Shown here piece by piece: positions 56,166 through 64,000 of a stretch of DNA of 64,000 nucleotides. The stretch spans positions 66,975,087 to 67,039,086 of the forward strand of contig NC_080678.1 in NCBI RefSeq assembly GCF_030445035.2. Reading direction: 5' to 3'. The stretch is from Dasypus novemcinctus (Eukaryota > Chordata > Mammalia > Cingulata > Dasypodidae). Below the pieces are notes generated by a model, which saw only the letters and a list, made by a program, of their open reading frames with translations, was not told the origin of the DNA and ran no database searches. A program made the position numbers and the translations under genes. Numbering within the stretch: the stretch's first letter is position 1; every line of letters begins with the position of its first letter.

Positions 56166-59100
56166 ATCAGTGAATGGATTTTTGAAATGTATTATCTATG
56201 GATTTGACCAAGTCAAAATAAAATGACTAAGCTTAAGGAATAAAACATTATGAAAAAATACTTGACTTTGAAGAGAGTTCTGTACAAATGATTATTTTCA
56301 GACTTACAAAAATTGTCTCTCATAAGTCATTTGGTAAAGCTATCTAAAAACTCAGTGGGAAATTGTTGCATATGTTAAAAAAATCTTGAGTGCTACACAA
56401 GTGAATGACGTCTTCATCCTGTAAGAGGAGTACACACAGTGTAGTGGAAAGAGAAGAAACTGACATGTAATGATTTAGCCAGAAAACAAAAGGAGCACTC
56501 AAAGTAAGTTCTTATTTACTTAATATTTGTCTTTCCCTGAGGTCACCCAACTCTATCCCACAAGACAAGGGCTTGCTGGCAGCTACTTTATTTTTGGAAG
56601 TGATCTTAAGGAGGGGAAGTGAAGGACCAGAGACAGTCAAATAGGAGGGAAGGTAAAGCCAATATATTGATGTGTTATCAAGTTGGTTACCACTGAGGGC
56701 TACTGCTGCTTCTGGTGACTCTCAGGACCATGTCCAGGAATGGTCCACCTAAGTGATTATAAGGAGAAGCATTTGTCCATCAGTTTCTGTCCCCTCTTTG
56801 AGGAGTCTTGAGGGTTGCCCCATGGAGATTACCACTCCTGTATTTCTGGGTTAAAAATAAGAGATATAGTTGTGCCCACAGACATCTAACAAGCTTCTAG
56901 GGCAGGAAATGAGAAATGTGTCCAGTGTATGGTTGAAATTGTCAGTGCAAAGTGGGTTGACACCTGTGCAGAACTGTTTGCTGTGGCCAGGCTGGAATTG
57001 AAGTCTAGAGGATGTGAGATGTGCATGAGATGGTGTGTCCAGTATGATGTATTTATACACATTAAATGCAAAATGATTTCAGAAAAGTGAGATGTAAGTG
57101 ATATTTAAACTGTTGTACCCTTTGTTCCAAACCAAAGAAAAGTCATTACTGTAAAATCTTGGCAACTGCTGTTGAGTATGCTTTATGGGATTACAGAAAT
57201 AAACCTGTCTGTTATCATCTGATTTTTTTCTTTTTACCTGATAGGACATAGTTGTCTCAGGTAAACTTTTATGAACAGGTGTGATCTTTTAAGGATTATG
57301 TAAAAGTTTTGAAAAGAAAAGAGCAAGAGCAGACACTTGAATCTCTTGCCATAGTTGGATCTTTATCTTTTGTTAATAGTTAAAGAAAAGGATCACTCTA
57401 TATTTCATAAGGGTGAAAGCACTCATCCATTAAAACCTGGACCATGAGTATTTCCTTCTGAGACTTGTATAAAAATAAATCTGCATGAAAGCAGAGTCCT
57501 GTGGTAACTGGAACCCTGTAATAGCATTTACATTTGGTGTTAACATGAGTATAACAGGAAAAAGGATTCAGTTATTTTCAAGTTCTTAAATCCCAAATGT
57601 GCTGAATAGACTTTTCTTTTAAAAAATAAATAGACAAAATGGATATGTGGGACTTGACGTTTAAAAGAAATGTTCTTGCATTCCTTAGTTAACAATTGTA
57701 ACAGTATCACTTTTCTCAAGTTTCCGTAATTTTAAAGTGGGCTATCATGGTTTGGCCTCAGCTACTAAATTAAATTATTGCTGGCCTATACATTCCTGTT
57801 GTTACACTATAATCTTTACCTATATTGGAAAAATGCCCTATTTTGAATGTTTATTTCAGGCCATTTGGCCAACACCTCTGTTTAGCAGTGAACCCTGGAT
57901 GTATATGTGTGATCTGTGTCTATGTATCTAGAAAGGAAAGAAATAGAAATAAATGTTACACCGTGAGAGTTACAAATGCACATTAACAGTTAGGGATATG
58001 AGGTATCTCAGAGGTGATATGAAAAACAATTTTCAGTGCAATAAATTGATAATTGATGAGGATTGTTCTAGTTATGTGTGTATATATGTGTTAATATGTC
58101 TCTCTTTTATTCCAGAAATCAAGATATGTTCATTTAGCTGTAATATGCAATTAGTCTTTGGACATTTTAATATTTTTTGGGGTCTAATAGCACTTTTAAG
58201 AAATTAGTTTCCAATTCTGCAAATATAAAAATTAAGGTTGACCACAATGATGAAGCAGTTAGATTTGGAAAGAGGATCCAGATCCTCTGATCCTACTCTG
58301 TATAAATATACTAAAAAGTGGTCACAGATCAGATTTTTTTCTTACTTGTGTATTTTTGAGCTTTTGCAATTTGTAGCAGCATCACAGTCCACAAGATTAA
58401 TAGATTGGAAAGGTGGAACCATAAACAAACTTATCCAGTACCAAAACAAAACAAAACAAAACCCCTCAAAATCACATGTATTGGATTTAAATTTTCTGGA
58501 GATTAGAAACAGATGTCTTCAAATGACCATTTTTTCCATTGCCGCAAGGTGAAAGTGCCTTTTTATTGTGCTCATTTTGTGGACAGTAGGAGGGAAACTG
58601 GAGCTCCGTGCTTGCAGAGTGAAGGGTAAGGCATAACTTCGGCTGTATCTCTACACTCCATGGCATGCTCAAGATGGCTGCGTTCACCACCTCCAGTCAA
58701 GGTGAGAACGCACCTAGGCTCCCCAGTTCTCTGGGGGAAACTGCAGCTAGTGATAACAAGAAAGCCATTTTAAAATGTTAGATATTTGTTATTGTCATTT
58801 TGGAGGTTGGTAGAGGTTAGTCATTGGGTGAAAAAACCTGTATCTACTTTAATTTTTAGTCTAACACAGTGAAGGCTGTGGAACTGACCTGACAGAAATT
58901 ATTTTCATTGTTTTAATTTTTAATTAAAAAATAAAGGAAACTATGTTCTACCCAAGCTAGCATTCTTTCATGTTATTAGCTGTTTAAACTGTACAGTAGT
59001 CCATTAACTCAAAATTTACCAAGGTAAATTTAAAAGGTATTAAGTGTTTAACGTAAGACTTATGTTTTTGGAATAATTAGGAATACAAACTTTTTGGAAA

Positions 59101-59395
59101 AATTGGCCTAATCATTGGTAAACTTTTATTATTCATTCCAAAAATGAATTTTATGACTAGAAAATGGCTAAATGAGGGACATTGTATGATTTATTGTGTT
59201 TACAATTTGAGACTTTTGTGATATTTAATTGTTGGGAAAAACTATTCTGTGTATCATCACTATAAGTGCCCTTTCTAAATATGCATTTATGCTTTTATTA
59301 TTACTACTTCCATTCTAAACATTTTCAGACTCACAGTTTTTAGTTATAAAATATTCTAATCAATCAGTTCAGGGTATTTTTTTGTTTTTGTGTTC
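56166..59395. other. Intron 1, mainly single-copy
   Basis: 3.2 kb without confident transposable elements, apart from an (AAAAC)n run at about 58446-58464. Contains the candidate alternative first exon at 58674-58701. Confidence 0.4.
58674..58701 (+). other. Candidate alternative first exon (coding part)
   Basis: ATG at 58674 in a strong context (A at -3, G at +4) within aagATGGctgcg, a YY1-like motif often found at start sites. The frame encodes MAAFTTSSQ and reaches caag|gtgagaac, a strong donor with GT at 58702-58703, after 28 bases, that is in phase 1. BICC1 exon 1 also ends in phase 1 at caag|gt, so splicing to exon 2 would stay in frame. Several CpGs cluster around it in an AT-rich neighbourhood. 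There is no transcript evidence; a chance match is quite possible. Confidence 0.25.
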
Positions 59396-59984
59396 AACAT
59401 TAAAAATTGTGAAATATACAGGTAGAAAAATTGTAGCAAAAATGAATTGTCAATAAGTTGTTACAACTGTTCAGATCAAGAAAGAGAACATTGCTAGCAG
59501 CCCAGATGCACCCGCTTCACACCCAATCCCTTACCCTTTTCTGGGAAATGCCTTTTATACTCTTCTGTATAGACTTATATATATGTGATATATATATGAC
59601 TCCCTAAACCTTGGTTTTGCCTGTTTTTTAAAATTCATATAAATAAAATTATACAATATATATTCTGTTGGGTCTGGCTTTTCTCATTTAAATTTGGAAA
59701 TTCATCAGTATTGCTGTGTATAGCTACAGTTCATGGATTTTCATTGCTGACAGTTTTCAATGGTGTGAATATACCATCATTTATCCTTTCCCCTCTGACA
59801 ATTATTGCCTTCATTCCATCCTAAAGATCTGAGTTTTCTATCTAATGTTTTCCCTTATCCTGAAAAGGTTCTTTAAGTTTTTCTCCTAGTACAAGTATGT
59901 AGAGACCATTTTTCTTAGTTTTCTTTTATCCAGACCTATTTTGATTTCACTTTTGTTGTTTTGGTAGCTAGCCTCCAAGGTGTC
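59396..59984 (-). mobile_element. Antisense L1 3' end
   Basis: taaataaaattatacaatat... gggtctggcttttctcattt, tcatcagtattgctgtgtat, cagttcatggattttcattg and gtgtgaatataccatcattt are antisense L1 3' phrases. From about 59840 a different LINE body begins that resumes at 60436 after the LTR. Confidence 0.6.
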
Positions 59985-60435
59985 CTGTTATTTTTGCCCT
60001 TGCTGAACCTTTACATACTATATAGGTTGTCTTTGGGACTAGTAGAGAGTGGTGGAAATGATGGTGTGTGACTTCCAAGGGCAGTCATGAAGGACATTGT
60101 GGCTTCCATCTTGCTTTTGTGATCACGTCACTCTGGTGGAAGCCAGCAGGCATACTGTGAGAATATTCAAGCAGCCCTTTGGAGAGGATTATGTAGGGAA
60201 GAACTGAGTTCCTTTGCCAAGAGCCAAAGCCAACCTACCAACCATATGATTGAGCCACCTTGGAAGCAGATCCTCTAGCCTTGGCATCTTGATTGCAACC
60301 TCATGAGAGGCCTTGAGTTAGAACTGCCAGCTAAACACTACAGAGTTCCTTACCCACAGGAACTGTGGGAAATAACGCTTAAGCCACTAAATTTTTAGTT
60401 AACTTGTTACACAGTAACAAAGAGCTATGAAGAAC
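59985..60435 (+). mobile_element. MaLR/ERVL LTR (MLT1-like)
   Basis: agcctccaaggtgtcctgtt, gaagccagcaggcatactgt, gagccaccttggaagcagat, ttgattgcaacctcatgaga, aaataacgcttaagccacta and acttgttacacagtaacaaa, in MLT1-like order and similar in its last third to 28185-28760. It interrupts antisense LINE sequence. Confidence 0.65.
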
Positions 60436-62415
60436 ATTTTTACTGGATATAGAAATCTGGTTGGATAGTTTTTCTTTTCAGCAACTTAAAAATGTTCCAC
60501 TGTCTACTCTGTTGTTTCAAATGAGCAGTCAGTTTGTCTTCATATTGTTGCTTCCCTGTATGTAATATATTGTTTTCTCCGGCTGCTTTCAAGATTTTAT
60601 CTGTTTTTCAGTAGTTTCAGTGCCTGTGATTGGCCTGGGCATTTTCTATTTATATATCCTGATTTGGGCTTAATGAGTATGATTTTATGTCTTTTACCAT
60701 ATTTGGGAATTTTTCAGTCATTTATTCATTCAAACATTATTCATTTTCTCTCTCTCCTGAGATGACAATTACATATATATTAGAAATTTTTTTTAGTCCC
60801 ACAGACCACCACCATTTTTTCCATCCTATTTTTCTTTCTTTTTCAGATTGGATGATTGACCTGTCTTCAAGGTCATTGATCCTTTTTGTTGTTGTTGCTG
60901 TCATCACCAATCTTTTGTTAATCCCAGCCAGTATATTTGATTTTTATTTCAGATACTGAATTTTTAGGTTTTGGAATTTCCGTTTTATTCTTCCCTGTGC
61001 TTTCTATTTCTATGCTGACATTTCTTATTTATTAAGAGTGTGCATTTTTCTTTTAAATATTTGAGCATTGTCACAATAGCTAGTTCCTATGTCTGGTATT
61101 TCTCTCTCAGTTGGTCTTCATCATCTCTTTTCTCTTGAATATGAAGTATATTTCCTATTTTTTTCTGTGTTGTATAATTTTGGATTGGAGTGTGAACATT
61201 GAAAGTTTGGAACTCCTCTCTTTGATTTTCTCCTTTCTAGAATTTATGTCCTCATTTTTCTGCTACTGTGGTTGCTTTGAACTCTACCTCTGGTTCTTCA
61301 AATCTTTAAGATGGTGAGTTTCTATTTACATTTTAGTTTCTCTCCTCTCTCCTGGGGCCTGCCTTTAAGTAAAAAACCACAGACATGAAAATTTTAACAA
61401 GTACCATGTCCTTCTTCCAGATTTTGACTTTCCTCTGTTTTCTGCCTGCTTTGATTACTCTCCCTTGGATTCAGGTAGCTTTTCATGTTTTGTTCATAAT
61501 TTTTGTTGTTGTCTATGTAGTAGACTGGTCCATTTGGAATTACTTCACTCACCATTACCAAAAGCAGAACTATTCCAGTTTATCCTATCTATAATATGTT
61601 GTTGGCCATTTTAGTTACTTCCAGATTTGGGTTATTAATAGTATTGCTCTGAGCATCCTTTTTTAAAAAAATTCTTATTTTAAAAAATATAGTAAAACAC
61701 ACAACACTTAAATGTGCAAATCAATGAATGTATACAATCTTTGTGCGTGCACACGTATGTATACATGTGTAACTCCTGCTGCTTCTCCAGTTAAGATACA
61801 GCTTAATGCCAGTTTCTCAGAAGACTTCCTCATGCTCATTCCTTGACAATACTAGTCATCCTCCAGAGGTAAATCATCATTCTGACTTCGAGATTGCTAC
61901 ATGTTTGTTCTTTTTACTTATGTATTTTTGCTGTGGAGTATTCCATTGTATGATTATACCACAGTTTATCCCTTCTATTGTTGGTGGTCATTTGTGTAGT
62001 TTAAAAAAAAATTTTTTTTTTTGTGGTTATGAATGAAGCTGCTATCAACATTCTTGAACATGTCTTTTGGTGGACTAATTTCTCTTGGATGTATACCTAG
62101 GGATGGAATTGATAGGGCTTGTGGTAAGTATAAGTTTAGGTTTAGAAGATATATTGCCAGATAGTTTGCCAAAGTGGTCATACTGTTTTACACTTTATCT
62201 GTAATTTAGGAGTTTTCCAGTTGTTCCCTAATCTTGCCTGTAATTGGTGATGTCAGTTTTTTCATTGTAGCCATAATGATTCTGGTGAGTGTGTAGCAGC
62301 ATATTAGCTTGGTTTTAATTTGCCTGTCCTTGTTTACTAATGAAGTTGAGTTGTTTTTTTTTTTATGTTTGCTGGCGATTTGGATGGTTGCTTTTGTGAA
62401 GCATCTATTCAATGT
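60436..62415 (-). mobile_element. Antisense LINE composite
   Basis: First part (60436-61330): tactggatatagaaatctgg, ctgctttcaagattttatct, ggtcattgatccttttt, all antisense L1/HAL1 body. Second part (61630-62415): ggagtattccattgtatgat, gaatgaagctgctatcaaca, gtatacctagggatggaatt, antisense L1 3' end. The + strand frames across it are complements of LINE and not genes. Confidence 0.65.
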
Positions 62416-64000
62416 AATGTAATCTTACATTACTCCAGTGCTGACACTCTAGCACTGGCTAGTGAGGCTGTCAAAAACATGACTTGGGCCTTCAGATGGG
62501 GCTCTGGAATCAGCAAATGCTTCCATGAATGAAAACGCTGCACATGCTGCCCTCACTTTCCTGGGCTGTACCCTGTACCCTGGCTTGGTATTTCTTGCTC
62601 TCATGAATTCTCTAATGCCTTCAAGAAGATTTTTTTTCCCTCTTAATATTATTTGTGGCGTTTATAGTTAACGACAGTGACGGGCAGTGTCCATATTACC
62701 TAGTCTCATTAATGAGAGTAGAATTTCTCAGTTTCTCAGAGTTATCACGTGATTCCTGTTTTTCTCATCTAAATTTTAAATATATGGTGGAAAACATGTT
62801 ATCAAACATTAATTTGTAGAGGGAATAACTTTTAAGAGAATTTATTTGAAACTCCATTTGTGGTTTTGTTACAAATTTTTCCGTGGCTTTCAAGGAATTT
62901 CTTGTAGAAAGAGCTGTATTTACATTTTAGGTTTCCATTTTATGACATTATTTCTTGATGGTTTAGAAAGAAAAATATATTGGTTAGAACTGAACTTTTA
63001 AAAAAGGTCTAGATATATAATTATGACAATAAATAAAACATTCCTTTATAGTAACTCTTAAATATCAAAATAGCTGCCTTTTTAGTCAATTAATATAAAC
63101 TTTACACTTGATTAGATAGACCAGGACTGTATTCTCATAGAGCTTATAAAATGTAACACACTGCATTGGAAAATCTTCTGTTAACTCACGTCCCAAAAAT
63201 ATATAAATTAAACTGTGATTTGAATGAATTATGAGGTAGCTAATTAAAGAAATTCTACAATGAATTATTTTTCTCAAATGAAGCATACTTTTGGAGTGAA
63301 AATTCATGCATAAATTTTTGTTTTATAAGTTTAGGATTTTATTTATTTGGTGTTCTATAGTGGGACCTTTGTCTTACTATGATATACTGTTCTTGTAAGT
63401 GAGAAGATCTTTTCAATCTAGTAAAAGAGCCCTTGACTGTTTGTAAATTAATATAGAAATCTCATTCTTAGCTGTAAATTACAAATGGATATTGTATATG
63501 TATGTTCTTGAAAATGATATGGCTATAGTTAAAATTGTCTAGGATATGCAGCACTAATTTTCTTAATCTAGAAGTATGCCACTGCAATATTTTTTGGAAG
63601 AAACCTAAGCAAATGAACAAACAATTGGAAAAATGGGTTAGTTGACCCAGATAAATGGATTAATTGACCCACAATCTACTTCAAAAAATCTGACCATATT
63701 ATATTCAAATTGTCTTTATTTACTGCAGGGCTTTAAAAAATGACACTTGATTTACTGTAAAAGTAATTTATGGCTAATATATAGCTCTTTTGCTCCTTTC
63801 TTTAGCCTTGCCTTTTAGGTTATTTTAGTCACCTTTTAGCCTAAGGTGTATATGGGTGTGCTGTTGTAGTGCTGGACATCCAATAAATACTTATATTTAT
63901 ACTTCCATAAATCTGCTTTATTTATGAGTGAATTTAAAGTTGTTCTTTTTAAATGTGGTTATGTTTAAAAATAATTTCTTAAAGTTGAAAATAGAAATTT
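62416..64000. other. Intron 1, nothing recognised
   Basis: AT-rich, apparently single-copy sequence to the window end. A small palindrome, gtaatgtaatcttacattac, lies near 62417-62436. No gene. Confidence 0.4.

Larger units (their letters stand above)
37521..64000 (+). other. BICC1: BICC1 intron 1 (5' part)
   Basis: From the donor to the window end no further exon resembling the BICC1 KH region is found. That fits the very long first intron known for mammalian BICC1. It contains SINEs, L1 fragments, MIRs, LTRs and a PTP4A1 retrocopy, listed separately. Confidence 0.8.

Noticed and set aside
1..64000. CRISPR array, insertion sequence or prokaryotic operon
   Set aside because: No regularly spaced short repeats or bacterial-type genes; all signals are those of a mammalian genome.

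Overview
The window is mammalian nuclear DNA, most likely from an armadillo (Xenarthra, Dasypus-type). Six copies of a tRNA-headed SINE of the DAS-SINE type dominate the young repeat layer. Their heads carry pol III box A- and box B-like motifs, and five of the six have clear target-site duplications (the sixth has an imperfect one). Around them lie LINE-1 fragments, LTRs and general mammalian fossils (MIR, MER20, MER5A, MLT1-like LTRs). There are no bacterial-type operons, CRISPR arrays or dense coding regions.

Layout. (1) 1-36.4 kb is intergenic and repeat-rich. LINE-1 sequence here is mostly antisense to the reported strand; one LINE composite at about 9.3-12.65 kb is broken by a complete MER20 and a solo LTR with a 5-bp duplication. 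(2) 36.43-36.92 kb is a GT-rich tandem repeat of about 148 bp per unit. (3) 36.9-37.6 kb is a CpG island with a CCAAT box and a GC box. It holds the only confidently identified protein-coding exon: exon 1 of BICC1 (Bicaudal-C RNA-binding protein), coding 37325-37514, with a GT donor at 37515 and phase 1. (4) 37.5-64 kb is the start of BICC1 intron 1; no second coding exon is seen.

Intron 1 holds a layered insertion: a sense-strand L1 ORF2 fragment (50.0-51.2 and 54.16-54.9 kb) was split by a near full-length processed retrocopy of the PTP4A1 (PRL-1 phosphatase) mRNA (51.2-54.16 kb), which was in turn split by a DAS-SINE (52.0-52.4 kb). The retrocopy is dead: both N-terminal Met codons are lost, and there is an in-frame stop, a 1-bp frameshift, a SINE insertion and a second small A/T-rich insertion. 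Its 5' UTR still carries a readable upstream ORF.

Most speculative items of interest: an upstream in-frame ATG that would add 97 residues to BICC1; a candidate alternative first exon near 58.67 kb, with a strong Kozak context, a YY1-like motif and a phase-1 donor matching BICC1 exon 1; and a 24-kb stretch around the promoter without any DAS-SINE. Repeat family names are assigned from memory of consensus sequences, and many old-repeat boundaries are approximate.
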